From the NCBI GenBank assembly GCA_945862245.1, contig CAMAXN010000002.1:1-64000 (forward strand): a DNA stretch of 64,000 nucleotides. The letters run 5' to 3'. Below are positions 53,406 through 62,194 of the stretch, one piece after another. Under the pieces are notes generated by a model. That model was not told the origin of the DNA, ran no database searches, and saw nothing but the letters and a program-made list of their open reading frames with translations. This DNA comes from Prosthecobacter debontii. Its GTDB lineage: Bacteria > Verrucomicrobiota > Verrucomicrobiia > Verrucomicrobiales > Akkermansiaceae. Position 1 is the first letter of the stretch; each line of letters opens with the position of its first letter. The translations under genes and the position numbers were made by a program.

Positions 53406-55250
53406 TCAGCTCATCGCCTTTTCCATGAGACTGTTCATTCGATTGATTGTGCCACGGGCGTCGTCGAGCAGCCCAGCGGAAATGAGGGCGTTGTCGAGAA
53501 GTTGTGCCGCGACGAGCTTAGCGACATCCGGTTGGCTGAGGCGCGCCTCGGCCAGCTTTTTAACGAGCGGATGGCGCGGGTTGAGTTCGAGTTCTACTTT
53601 CGGCTCGTCCTTGAAATTCTCATCCATCGCCTTCATCATCTGGCGAATCTGCGGGCTCATGCCGTCCTCGGGCACCAAGGCGATCACCGGGCTGTCTACG
53701 AGGCGTTTTCCACCGGAGACCTTGGTGACTGCCTCGCCCAGCGTTTCCTTGAGGAATCCGCAAAGAGCGTCCATATCCTCGCTGGAGAGCGATTCCCCTG
53801 CCCCGTCCACATCGTCTAACTCAACGCCCGCGTGACGGATAGAGGATAGTTTCTTGCTCTCGAACTCGCTTAGGGTATCGACGACGTATTCATCCACAGC
53901 ATCGGTGAAATAGATCACTTCCAGACCGCGCGCCTTGAATGCTTCGACGTAAGGACCGCTCTCGATCTCGTCACGGCTGCGCCCCACGATAAAATGGATG
54001 GTTTCCTGCCCCTCTTTCATCCGCGCCACGTAATCCGCCAGGCCGCAGACCTCGCCAGACTCCGTCATTGATGTTTCAAAGCGGAGCAGCTTCGCCAGTG
54101 CGTCCTTGTTCGCGTAATCAGTGGCAATGCCTTCCTTGAGAAAGCGCTCAAACTTTTTGTAGAAGGCGCGGTATTTATCCGGATCACCGGCCGCCTCTTT
54201 CTCAAACATCTTGATGATCCGCTTTGTGATCACTCCGTTGAGCTTTCTCACCAGCGCGCTGTCCTGCATAGTTTCACGGGAAATGTTCAGCGGCAGATCC
54301 GCGCTATCGACAACACCTTTCACGAAGCGCAGCCAATCGGGCAACAGCCCTTTCGGCTCGGGATCGATCAACACTTTCTTGCAGTAGAGCGCGACGCCGG
54401 CATCGACCTTGCCGAAGCCCATTTTCTCCGGATTCTCGCCGGGCACGAAAATGAGGGCGTTGATCGTGATCGGCGCGTCGGCACTGAAATGCAGGCGGTA
54501 GGTCGGCTCGTCGAAGGCCTTGCCCGCGAATTGGTAGAAGGCCTTGTATTCCTCGTCGGTGATCTCCGATTTATTTTTCAGCCACAACGCCTCGACCTCG
54601 TTGATACGCTTCTCATCGAGCAGGATGGGGAAGCCGACAAAATTGCTGTAGCGGGTGATCAGTCCCTTGACCTTGTATTCATCGGCGAAGTCCGCGCTTT
54701 TTTCATTGAGATGAAGGATGATCCGGACACCGCGAGGCAGTTCTTCGGTTTGCTCGATCTCGTAGCCGGTCTTGCCGTCGCTTTCCCAGCGCAGGTTTTC
54801 CGCGCCGTCTTTCCAGGATCGGCTGAAAACCTCCACCTTGTCCGCGACCATGAAAGCCGAGTAAAAACCCACCCCGAACTGCCCGATCAGACCTGCCGGA
54901 CTGCCGCCGGTTTCCTTCATCTGTTCAAGGAACGCCTTCGTGCCGGAGTGGGCGATGGTGCCGAGGTTCTCTATGAGTTCCTCGCGAGTCATGCCGACAC
55001 CACGGTCGGTAAGCGTGACTGTCTTGGCCTCCTTGTCGAGTTCCAGAGTGATCTGAAGATCCGCTCCCGCATCCTTGAAATGTTTCTCCGTCCCCTCGAG
55101 GTGGCGGACTTTTTCCATCGAATCGGAGGCGTTGGAAATCAGCTCCCGCAGGAAAATATCCTTGTCGGTGTAGAGGGAGTGAACCACCAAATCCAGCAGT
55201 TGTTGGATCTCGGCTTGGAATGTGTGTTTCTCGGTAGTCGTGGTGCTCAT
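53406..55250 (-). CDS. htpG: molecular chaperone HtpG (Hsp90)
   Basis: A 614-residue Hsp90 homologue. I start at ATG 55250 (MSTTTTEKHTFQAEIQQLLDLVVHSLYTDKDIFLRELISNASDSMEKVR); the frame upstream is not coding-like. GHKL ATP-binding domain (DRGVGMTREELIENLGTIAHSGTKAFLEQ, GQFGVGFYSAFMVADKVEV), middle domain (FVPGENPEKMGFGKVDAGVALYCKKVLI, LPLNISRETMQDSALVRKL) and C-terminal dimerisation domain. ATP-dependent refolding under stress. Downstream of it is the origin-like gap. Confidence 0.96.
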   Translation of the reverse strand: MSTTTTEKHTFQAEIQQLLDLVVHSLYTDKDIFLRELISNASDSMEKVRHLEGTEKHFKDAGADLQITLELDKEAKTVTLTDRGVGMTREELIENLGTIAHSGTKAFLEQMKETGGSPAGLIGQFGVGFYSAFMVADKVEVFSRSWKDGAENLRWESDGKTGYEIEQTEELPRGVRIILHLNEKSADFADEYKVKGLITRYSNFVGFPILLDEKRINEVEALWLKNKSEITDEEYKAFYQFAGKAFDEPTYRLHFSADAPITINALIFVPGENPEKMGFGKVDAGVALYCKKVLIDPEPKGLLPDWLRFVKGVVDSADLPLNISRETMQDSALVRKLNGVITKRIIKMFEKEAAGDPDKYRAFYKKFERFLKEGIATDYANKDALAKLLRFETSMTESGEVCGLADYVARMKEGQETIHFIVGRSRDEIESGPYVEAFKARGLEVIYFTDAVDEYVVDTLSEFESKKLSSIRHAGVELDDVDGAGESLSSEDMDALCGFLKETLGEAVTKVSGGKRLVDSPVIALVPEDGMSPQIRQMMKAMDENFKDEPKVELELNPRHPLVKKLAEARLSQPDVAKLVAAQLLDNALISAGLLDDARGTINRMNSLMEKAMS

Positions 55251-55333
55251 GGTAGTGATTGGGAAAATTGGCAAGGCGTGAATTAGCCCGACTCGACCCA
55301 GCTTGTCAAAAAAAACGCGATAGCGTTCGTGGA

Positions 55334-55729
55334 TCAGCCGAGAACGCCGGAAAGTAATTCGTCGAGGATAGGCAGATCTGCCTCCGCCCAGTCTAATCGC
55401 GGCAGTTCCTCCCGCTCGCACCAACGGATCTCGTCATGCTCAAGCGGTTCCGCCGTTCCTTCCTCGATCTCACAAAGAAATCCACTCAACCGAATCCTCA
55501 CAACCCCATCCGTCCACTCCACCACCGCATCGAACCGATCACCCACCTTCACAACGATGCCCAGTTCCTCTGAAAGCTCTCGCGCCAACGCCGCCCGAGG
55601 ATCCTCGCCGTCCTCCACCTTCCCGCCCGGAAATTCCCACAAGCCGCCCAAATGCCGATCCGCCGCCCGGCGGCAGGCCAACACCTTCCCATCTTCATCC
55701 TGGATCACTCCGCACACCACTTCAATCAT
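55334..55729 (-). CDS. NUDIX hydrolase, MutT-like
   Basis: A 131-residue MutT-like nucleoside triphosphate pyrophosphohydrolase. The Nudix box is GGKVEDGEDPRAALARELSEELGI (G-x5-E-x7-R-E-x2-E-E-x-G). N-terminal VVCGVIQDEDGKVLACRRAADRHLGGLWEFPG is typical of 8-oxo-dGTP diphosphatases, which remove oxidised nucleotides to prevent mutation. The exact substrate is not certain. Its stop lies 83 bases from the htpG start, on the same strand. Confidence 0.88.
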   Translation of the reverse strand: MIEVVCGVIQDEDGKVLACRRAADRHLGGLWEFPGGKVEDGEDPRAALARELSEELGIVVKVGDRFDAVVEWTDGVVRIRLSGFLCEIEEGTAEPLEHDEIRWCEREELPRLDWAEADLPILDELLSGVLG

Positions 55730-56254
55730 CGGCAGCGATCATGCCTACACTCCAAGCCAGATACAACCTTCTCCTATCTTGACTACTTTGTCTGTCACTT
55801 CGAACGGTCACTTTGAACGTTGTTGCCGGGCGTGAGGGCGAAGTTCACATGTGTGATTTCTCTGACACCATATGGTGATCGCCGATTGGGTCACATTTAC
55901 GCCTCGATCAACCCTCTGTCCCACAAAATCTGCCCCAACTTTACCCCCGCTTTATCCCCACTAACTCCAGAGGAGATCACTCATTTCACCACTCCGAATC
56001 CCTTTATTCATATCGATTAGGCGTGTTCGCGCTCAAGATATGAAACCCCAAAATCTTGGCTCAAAAATAATTGTATGCCTGGCAGTTTATTTTTAAGTGT
56101 ATTCTCCTCCTTAGGTGAAAAAGCAAATTCCTAGCATTCATTCATTCATTACTCAAAAGATTCGCACGTTCGACTTTATCCCTAGCTGGATGGCCCTGGT
56201 TGAGTTTGGAAAATAAGACTTGCAATACGTTCGTAATTACGTACGTTACTAAAA
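55730..56254. other. intergenic stretch before the toxin-antitoxin pair
   Basis: About 525 bases, no clear gene. A 28-base segment at 55821-55848 is almost the same as part of the cytochrome gene at 57587-57601 joined to 57662-57674 (see findings). The end holds the operator of the yefM-like gene. Confidence 0.4.
56220..56250 (+). promoter_or_regulatory. promoter with palindromic operator of the yefM-yoeB pair
   Basis: A -35-like TTGCAA (56220-56225) and a -10-like TTACTA (56245-56250) flank a 20-base near-palindrome ACGTTCGTAATTACGTACGT (56227-56246; one base pair off symmetry). The antitoxin ATG is 4 bases further on. Fits autoregulation by a YefM-type antitoxin binding between the boxes; the spacer of 19 bases is long. 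Confidence 0.5.
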
Positions 56255-56497
56255 ATGAAGATAATGACTGCCACATCAGCGCGTAACGAGCTCTACCGGC
56301 TGATTGATGCGACTGTAGAAGAGCATGAGCCTGTTTACATCACCGGAAAACGCGGCAATGCAGTTCTGGTGGCCGAATCAGACTGGCGTGCCATCCAGGA
56401 GACTCTCTACTTGGTGAGTATTCTCGGAATGAAGGATTCCATTATGAAAGGGATGAAGGAGTCCATCCATTCATGTAGCAAAGAGATTGATCTGTGA
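56255..56497 (+). CDS. YefM/Phd-family antitoxin
   Basis: An 80-residue antitoxin (MKIMTATSARNELYRLIDATVEEHEPVYITGKRGNAVLVAESDWRAIQETLYLVS). The N-terminal DNA-binding part with S-A-R-x-x-L-y-x-L-i and VYITGKRGNAVLVAESDW is the Phd/YefM pattern. The C-terminal half should wrap and inhibit the toxin and is normally labile to proteases. Its stop overlaps the toxin's GTG start (GTGA, 56494-56497), so the two are translationally coupled. A palindromic operator lies directly upstream. Confidence 0.9.
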   Translation: MKIMTATSARNELYRLIDATVEEHEPVYITGKRGNAVLVAESDWRAIQETLYLVSILGMKDSIMKGMKESIHSCSKEIDL

Positions 56498-56757
56498 ATT
56501 ACGAGTTGATCTACAGTCGGCAGGCGAAGAAAGACGCCAAGAAGCTTAAAGGAACACCCTTAGCCACCAAGGCCAAAGAGTTGCTCAACTTGATCGCCAA
56601 AGACCCTTTTGCAGAGCCGCCAGCCTTTGAGGCATTGGTTGGTGACTTGAAGGGGGCATACTCTCGTCGTATCAACATTCAGCATCGTATTGTGTATCAA
56701 GTATACGAGTCCGAAAAAGTTGTAAAAGTACTCCGGCTTTGGACACACTACGAATAA
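56494..56757 (+). CDS. YoeB-family mRNA interferase toxin
   Basis: An 87-residue RelE-fold toxin that cuts mRNA on the ribosome. YoeB marks: WxxxxxKxDxKKLKxxxLxxKxKELLxxIxxDPF, with EPPAFEALVGDLKGAYSRRINIQHRIVYQVYESEKVVKVLRLWTHYE. The SRRINxxHRxVY motif and the C-terminal WTHYE carry residues needed for cleavage. It starts with GTG at 56494, overlapping the antitoxin stop. No signs of mutation, so the toxin is probably active. Confidence 0.9.
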   Translation: MNYELIYSRQAKKDAKKLKGTPLATKAKELLNLIAKDPFAEPPAFEALVGDLKGAYSRRINIQHRIVYQVYESEKVVKVLRLWTHYE

Positions 56758-56904
56758 TCACTCAACAAGTCATGACGCACCAACCGGCATAAGCTTTTCA
56801 GTTGCATTTCAACATCCTTTCAACCGCGCCGGTGAGCGCACATCTAAAGTTCTGCAAAGAAAATCGGCATTGATTGCGCAGCATCCAGACACTACACTGC
56901 GCCC

Positions 56905-57108
56905 ATAAACGAAACCGTAGCATCGCTAGAAAATGCCGTGGAACAATTAGGTCGCGATGACTTGGCTGTCTTCCGCGAATGGTTCTCATCGTTCGAGGCC
57001 GCCGAGTGGGATGCGCAGATTGAGCGCGACATTTCCGCTGGGAAGCTCGATAAGCTCTCCGCTGAGGGAATCGAGGAATTTGTGACTGGAAGAACCCGTA
57101 GCCTCTGA
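56905..57108 (+). pseudogene. orphan antitoxin-like relic without a normal start codon
   Basis: The frame NETVASLENAVEQLGRDDLAVFREWFSSFEAAEWDAQIERDISAGKLDKLSAEGIEEFVTGRTRSL fits the small antitoxins (about 67 residues) that pair with RelE/ParE toxins (LxxFRxWFxxFxAxxWDxQIExDxxAGxLD). The codon where Met is expected is ATA, and no ATG, GTG or TTG comes before it in frame without an intervening stop. No toxin follows within 300 bases. A point mutation (ATG to ATA) plus toxin loss is the likely history. Confidence 0.6.
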
Positions 57109-57323
57109 ACCCATAAAAAACTGCTAAAAAAACTGCCAGGCATACATTAAGTATGCAGACGAAATTATGAGGACGAAACAAAGGTGAGTGCGGATGAAGA
57201 TCGAGATAAACAAAGGGGTATGATTCGAAATAAGTTCACTTTTCGGTGGTGAAGGGGGAGATGAAAGCGCGGCTGGGGTTGGGGCAGGTTTTTGAATCTG
57301 CTCCGCACAAGGACATATACCAT

Positions 57324-57443
57324 TTGCCAAAAGTCCGTGCGCATATCCATACCGCCGGAGGCTTTTGACTGCTGCGGTTCTCATCCGCAGCTTTTTGGGT
57401 TAGTGATGGAAAAACGAAGTAGCCCGGTAGCAACCTGTCGTCC
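57324..57443 (-). repeat. 120-base dispersed repeat, copy 2 (inverted)
   Basis: Inverse copy of 43032-43151 with seven differences in about 119 bases. It lies between the antitoxin relic and the cytochrome gene's 3' end (57474). Confidence 0.7.
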
Positions 57444-57473
57444 TGGAGTGGCCTTCTTACCTTTACCAACGGC

Positions 57474-59459
57474 TCAGGGTTTCTCGGAATGTAGCCAATG
57501 CCAGATTGCCTGGTATTGCTTGCGGGCGTCGCCATCGAGGATGTCAGTTCGCTGGGATTCATTTCCGTCAGCGTAGCGGGGCATTTTGCTGCCGGGCGTG
57601 ACACCTGCCGGGTTGTCCATCCAGCGGTGGTAAAATTCTTCCCTTAGCCTGTCGGGCGTGAGGGCGAAGTTCACCGCGCCTACCTCGAAGGCAGCGGTCG
57701 GTTTTTGGTCGCCGATGCCGTGACAGGTCGTGCAGCCAAAGCCATCCGCGCTAACCAACTTTTTCCCGATCTCCGCAAGTGCGGGATCGACCTCGACCTT
57801 TTCTGGTTTACCCGGTTCGAAGCCATGGACGCGTGAAAGTCCCTCCGCCAGTGGTTTTGCGTAGGCGGAGAAAGCGGGCATGCGAGTGCCTAGCCATGGC
57901 CTTGGGCGCGGCTTGGCAGTTCCAGCCAGCATCGACTCGATGTAGGAACTGAAAAGCATTTCACCGACGAACGTGAGCGGCGGTCGTGATTGATCGACAC
58001 GCTCATTGAGGGCTTTCTCATGAGCGGCGAGAGCGGCTGTGGAAGAGTGGAGAGATTCGAGACCGGATGCGTTGCCGTCCATTGCATGGCAGGCGGTGCA
58101 GCGTTTTGAAGTAACCTGCCGCTCTGCGAACTCCGCGGAGCTGTCCTTTTTCAGCGACTCCAATCCAGTCTTGGAAAATGCCAGCAGCGCGTCCCTATCG
58201 TTTTCCCCGAAATTCATCACCGGCAACTCAGGTCGCTTATCGCCTTCCGAGACACAGCCTTTCGCCGCCCAATCCGCTGTGAAAACTTTATCCAGAGTGG
58301 GCGCGGTGGGCACGCCGCCGGGCAAACCGGGATGGCAGGTGCCACAGTGCAGACTTGCCGCTGCCTCCGCGCCACGTGCCGCGTCGCCCGCTGGAAATTT
58401 GTATCCAAGATCTGTCCCCTTCCCTTCCGAGGAAGCTGTTAGATACGCGGCGAGCGAAGCAGCCTCATCGTCGCTGAGTTGGAAATTCGGCATCGCGGTG
58501 AACGGATGGTAAGCTTCCGGTTTTTTTAGAAACGCCACGAGTTGGCCGGGTAGGTATTTGGAGGCGACATTGTTCAGCGGCACTCGCGAGGCATCAGCGG
58601 CAGACTGATCGTGGCAGGCGACGCAACCGAGTTCATGGAAAGCGACGCCACCCGCCTTCGCGAGCGACGGATCGGGAGCGGAGAGCTTTTCGCCACCGAG
58701 CTTTGATGCAGCGTGGTAAGCCGCGAGATCCGCAGCCTTCTGCAAGCCCTCGGGAGTTTTAGCATCGATCAGATTCGGCATGTTCGTGCCGTGGTCCATC
58801 CCCTTAGGATTGGCGAGCCAGTTTTGCAGCCAAGCCTCGGTCACGCGCTCTCCGATTCCGGCAAGGATGGGCGCGATCTCGCCTGTTTCCGGCATCGGAC
58901 TCGCTCCGAAGCCACCCTCGGGCGTGTGACACTTGGCGCAATGCTGATGCGTGAACACCTGCCTGCCGTGTCGTTTCAACTCGCCGAGCTTCGCCTGATC
59001 AGTGGCTTCGGTAGAAAATACTGAAGGCGGGATCGTTTGACGCGGCATCCCCTCCTCTTCCCAATACAGCCGGATCGAACCGGAGCCGTCTTCTGTGCTA
59101 TTATAGGAAACGCTGAACTCATGCTGACCGGGGTTCAATCGTAGCCGCTTCGATTTCTCCGCACCCAGTGATCCTTGTTCCGTCAAAACTTCTTCGCCGC
59201 CGATCGTTAGCTTGGCATTGCCATTTCCTTCAAAGGAAAAATACAACCTTTTCCGCTCCTTCAGCTCGATAGAACCTTTCCATTCCGCATCGAATTTCCC
59301 GGCTTTGAGGAAAGGTGTAGGCGGCATTCCGGCGGGAACGGAAAGCGCGACCATGCGGTCGAGGCGCACATCAGTTTCACCTTCTTGTAGGAACGTGGCA
59401 GTGAGTTCCGCACGGGCGGTGCTGAGCAGGGCTAACGTGAGAAAAGCGAACCTGAACAT
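57474..59459 (-). CDS. secreted PA14 pentahaem c-type cytochrome
   Basis: A 661-residue protein with a signal peptide. A PA14-type beta-domain is at about 20-140 (KLTIGGEEVL, SIRLYWEEEGMPRQTIPPSVF). Five CxxCH haem sites follow: 174-178, 279-283, 372-376, 454-458 and 576-580. The stretches with WLQNWLANPKGMDHGTNMPNL and TAMPNFQLSDDEAASLAAYL are repeated cytochrome-c-like modules with axial Met. It is preceded 5 bases upstream (stop to start) by the large propeller-like gene, so the pair forms an operon. PVC bacteria encode many such pairs, thought to oxidise organic substrates at the envelope; the exact role is not known. Confidence 0.88.
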   Translation of the reverse strand: MFRFAFLTLALLSTARAELTATFLQEGETDVRLDRMVALSVPAGMPPTPFLKAGKFDAEWKGSIELKERKRLYFSFEGNGNAKLTIGGEEVLTEQGSLGAEKSKRLRLNPGQHEFSVSYNSTEDGSGSIRLYWEEEGMPRQTIPPSVFSTEATDQAKLGELKRHGRQVFTHQHCAKCHTPEGGFGASPMPETGEIAPILAGIGERVTEAWLQNWLANPKGMDHGTNMPNLIDAKTPEGLQKAADLAAYHAASKLGGEKLSAPDPSLAKAGGVAFHELGCVACHDQSAADASRVPLNNVASKYLPGQLVAFLKKPEAYHPFTAMPNFQLSDDEAASLAAYLTASSEGKGTDLGYKFPAGDAARGAEAAASLHCGTCHPGLPGGVPTAPTLDKVFTADWAAKGCVSEGDKRPELPVMNFGENDRDALLAFSKTGLESLKKDSSAEFAERQVTSKRCTACHAMDGNASGLESLHSSTAALAAHEKALNERVDQSRPPLTFVGEMLFSSYIESMLAGTAKPRPRPWLGTRMPAFSAYAKPLAEGLSRVHGFEPGKPEKVEVDPALAEIGKKLVSADGFGCTTCHGIGDQKPTAAFEVGAVNFALTPDRLREEFYHRWMDNPAGVTPGSKMPRYADGNESQRTDILDGDARKQYQAIWHWLHSEKP

Positions 59460-59464
59460 AGTCC

Positions 59465-61654
59465 TTATTTCCCGAAAACAGTCGAGTGGATCTCGCCGTT
59501 CAGAATCTCGCCATCCTCGTCCTCAAGGTCATATCCGACTTTCAGCGACATGGAGGGCTTCATCCCATCAAGCACAAGTTCCACGGTCTTTCCATCATTT
59601 GAAAGCTTGGCGGATTTCACCGTCACCGTGTCGCGCATGCGATGCCTTTGAGACTCAGCAGCGAGCGCCTGCTCGCGTGCCGCAGCGTCCGGTGCGTCCA
59701 CGGAAAACTCACCGGAACCGTATTGCGGCCCGCGCACGTAATCCCAGCGCTGCACCGAATAGCTCGAAACATCCTCGACCAATTCGGAATCGAGTTTCGC
59801 GGCAAAAGTCAGCGTCACGCCATTTTGCGTGTATCCCAGTTTCTCAGGTAGTGTGGGGGCGACGTCGGGGTTGTGGCGCACACGCTGGAACGCGCACTCG
59901 GAAGCGGCGTTGGTCTGCCAACCGCGGAAGCCGAGCGCATACATCGATCCATCGGTATGAAAGCGCGCCCGCATCGCGGAGGAACCGAGTTGGATGGGGA
60001 GTTTCACCACCCCCGCCTGCCGCTTGCCTTCTCCTGCCACGGTAAGAACGCGGTAAATACTAGATTTCCCGTAGGAGAGGTGGAGCAACTCGCCAGTCAT
60101 GATGCCGAACTTCGCATACTCCGGCACCCAGACCTGGGAACCACCGGAATTGTCCACGTCCATCGGCAGATAAACCAGAGGCTCGGTGTAGGGTGCATTA
60201 GTGAGCGAATGCCGCGTCGGCTCGGTTCCGAAAAATACGGGGATATCTTTCGTAGCTACAAAGTTGATCTTGCAGCAGGGCTGCCATGTGCCCTCGTTCT
60301 CGCCTGTGGTGATCTCACCATTTGGCCCCACTCCGACCCCGCCCGGTGCACGAAGCCCGGTGGCGACGACTTCGAACTTTTTACCGTCGGGGGAAATCTT
60401 CGCTACGATGCCATGGTGCGGCAGGATTGGATCGAAACCGCGCCCGCCGCCCCTTACCGGCCCGCCTTTTGAGAAATAGAAGTTACCCTCCTTGTCAGTC
60501 TGAAGGTCGAACGCGAACTCGTGGAAGTTCGACGAGATATACACATCACGATTGAAGACCTTGTAATGATCGGTCTCGCCGTCGCCGTTCAAGTCGATGA
60601 GCTGCGTGATCTGATCGCGGCCGTTTACATGGATAATACCGTTTACCACTTTCACACCCAGCGTCTCGAAAAGCCCCGAAGCGATGCGCCGCCATTTCAG
60701 TTCCTTCCAATCGCCTGCCAGGCCGCTGACTGTCCAGACGTCGCCGTTCCAGGAAGAAAGGGCGGCGCTGTTCGCATCGATGAAATCGAAGCCACCGAAA
60801 CGGATGTTCGCACCCCATGGATTATTGGTGGGCAGCGTGATGGAATCTGTCACGTAAGGCTTTTTCGGATCGCTGGAGACCTCACCTGCTGTGGTGATAG
60901 TTTCCGTCCAGATGCCCGGCCCACCGGAAGTGAGGGCTTTGAAATCGGGTTTATCGGCCAGCACAGGATCGCCGCCGCGCGCGAACGCGATTTGCGCGAC
61001 GAGTTCGGCATCGCCTTTCGGCACCTTAACGAGCAACCGTTCTCCTTCGGAAATGATTGTCAGACCGTCTTTTGCGACCGCCTTAAGATCTTTAACATCG
61101 CCCTCGGCGAGAACCATTGTAAGATCCGCCTTGCGAGAACCGAAGCGGAACGAACGGGTCACAGAGCCGGCCTTTTGAGCGAGCGTTTCCAAAACCTCAG
61201 TGCCGTTCACTTCGTAGGCCAACGTAATCGTCCGCCCATGACGGAAATGACCGGTGAATCTCCCATGTGGCATATCGCCAAAGCCCTTGATCTTGCGCTT
61301 ATCCTCAAATGAGCCTTCCGCATCTGCCCAACCGCATCCGGTAGCGGTGGAAAGCAATGGTGTTTGCTTATTTCCAAGAGTAATCAAGGCACCGTGCGCG
61401 CCCGTCCAAGGAGTTGCACCCCACTCGATGCCTCCTTGGTAAACAGTCACAAGCCGCAGTGTCTCTGTATCGAACAGCGCCCGCTGGTTTTCGCCGAGAT
61501 CCAGGGAAATCCCCTTTATCGCACCGACCCTTTTTTCACCTTGGAAATAGTCTCCGAACGTATTCATCCAGGACGGCCCGATATCCATTTTCTCAAACCA
61601 TTTTTCAGCTTGGGCGAGCGGGGCGAGTAGTGCAAAGAGCGCGATTATTCTCAT
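59465..61654 (-). CDS. large secreted beta-propeller-like protein (DUF6797 type)
   Basis: A 729-residue secreted protein (signal peptide ALFALLAPLAQA). The middle and C-terminal half show repeated beta-propeller-like blades: YVTDSITLPTNNPWG, FAFDLQTDKEGNFYFSKGGPV, GVGVGPNGEITTGENEGTWQPC, and STVFGK as its end. It matches the planctomycete/verrucomicrobial proteins encoded beside PA14 cytochromes, with NHL-like propellers. Role unknown, likely envelope or extracellular oxidation of sugars with the cytochrome as electron acceptor; inference. Confidence 0.7.
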   Translation of the reverse strand: MRIIALFALLAPLAQAEKWFEKMDIGPSWMNTFGDYFQGEKRVGAIKGISLDLGENQRALFDTETLRLVTVYQGGIEWGATPWTGAHGALITLGNKQTPLLSTATGCGWADAEGSFEDKRKIKGFGDMPHGRFTGHFRHGRTITLAYEVNGTEVLETLAQKAGSVTRSFRFGSRKADLTMVLAEGDVKDLKAVAKDGLTIISEGERLLVKVPKGDAELVAQIAFARGGDPVLADKPDFKALTSGGPGIWTETITTAGEVSSDPKKPYVTDSITLPTNNPWGANIRFGGFDFIDANSAALSSWNGDVWTVSGLAGDWKELKWRRIASGLFETLGVKVVNGIIHVNGRDQITQLIDLNGDGETDHYKVFNRDVYISSNFHEFAFDLQTDKEGNFYFSKGGPVRGGGRGFDPILPHHGIVAKISPDGKKFEVVATGLRAPGGVGVGPNGEITTGENEGTWQPCCKINFVATKDIPVFFGTEPTRHSLTNAPYTEPLVYLPMDVDNSGGSQVWVPEYAKFGIMTGELLHLSYGKSSIYRVLTVAGEGKRQAGVVKLPIQLGSSAMRARFHTDGSMYALGFRGWQTNAASECAFQRVRHNPDVAPTLPEKLGYTQNGVTLTFAAKLDSELVEDVSSYSVQRWDYVRGPQYGSGEFSVDAPDAAAREQALAAESQRHRMRDTVTVKSAKLSNDGKTVELVLDGMKPSMSLKVGYDLEDEDGEILNGEIHSTVFGK

Positions 61655-61744
61655 CGCTAAGAAACTACCTGCGAAACCTCGACTGACAAGCCGCGAAATT
61701 AGAACGCAACGCGTTTGAATCCCTTCTGCTCGGCTATGAGGATG

Positions 61745-62110
61745 CTAAACCTCTTCTTCCTCCTCTAGGGGAGCCTTCGGAAGTTTGTCCACTGCTTCGA
61801 GGAGGTTCACGATCTCTACACCACGGACGGCGGAGTCATCGTGTTTGAAGCGAAGCACCGGGGTGGATTTGAGGACAACGCGTTTCATTACCTCTTTCTG
61901 GATCGCTCCATGGGCTTTGTTTAGCTTATCGATGATCGGCTCGGCGGCCCCACCGATCACTCCGATCCAGACCCTGCCCTCCTTCAGATCCTGCGTCACC
62001 TCGACGGCGCTAACAGTGACGAGTTTTCCATCCCATTCATAATCATGCTGGATCACCGTGGAAATTTCACGGCGAAGCAGTTCGTTCACTCTATCGATGC
62101 GGCGGGACAT
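61745..62110 (-). CDS. rbfA: ribosome-binding factor A
   Basis: A 121-residue KH-like factor that binds the 30S subunit during late maturation. From ATG 62110: MSRRIDRVNELLRREISTVIQHDYEWDGKLVTVSAVEVTQDLKEGRVWIGV. The ending VELxPxLRFKHDDSAV is like family VLRFKHDDS. It follows infB by 84 bases, in the usual infB-rbfA order. Confidence 0.92.
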   Translation of the reverse strand: MSRRIDRVNELLRREISTVIQHDYEWDGKLVTVSAVEVTQDLKEGRVWIGVIGGAAEPIIDKLNKAHGAIQKEVMKRVVLKSTPVLRFKHDDSAVRGVEIVNLLEAVDKLPKAPLEEEEEV

Positions 62111-62194
62111 AAAGAGACTCAAGACTGGGAGACGCAAGACACAAGAGAGGAGTTGAGCATAAGCAACAGTCTTGTGTCTTATGTCATGTATCTA

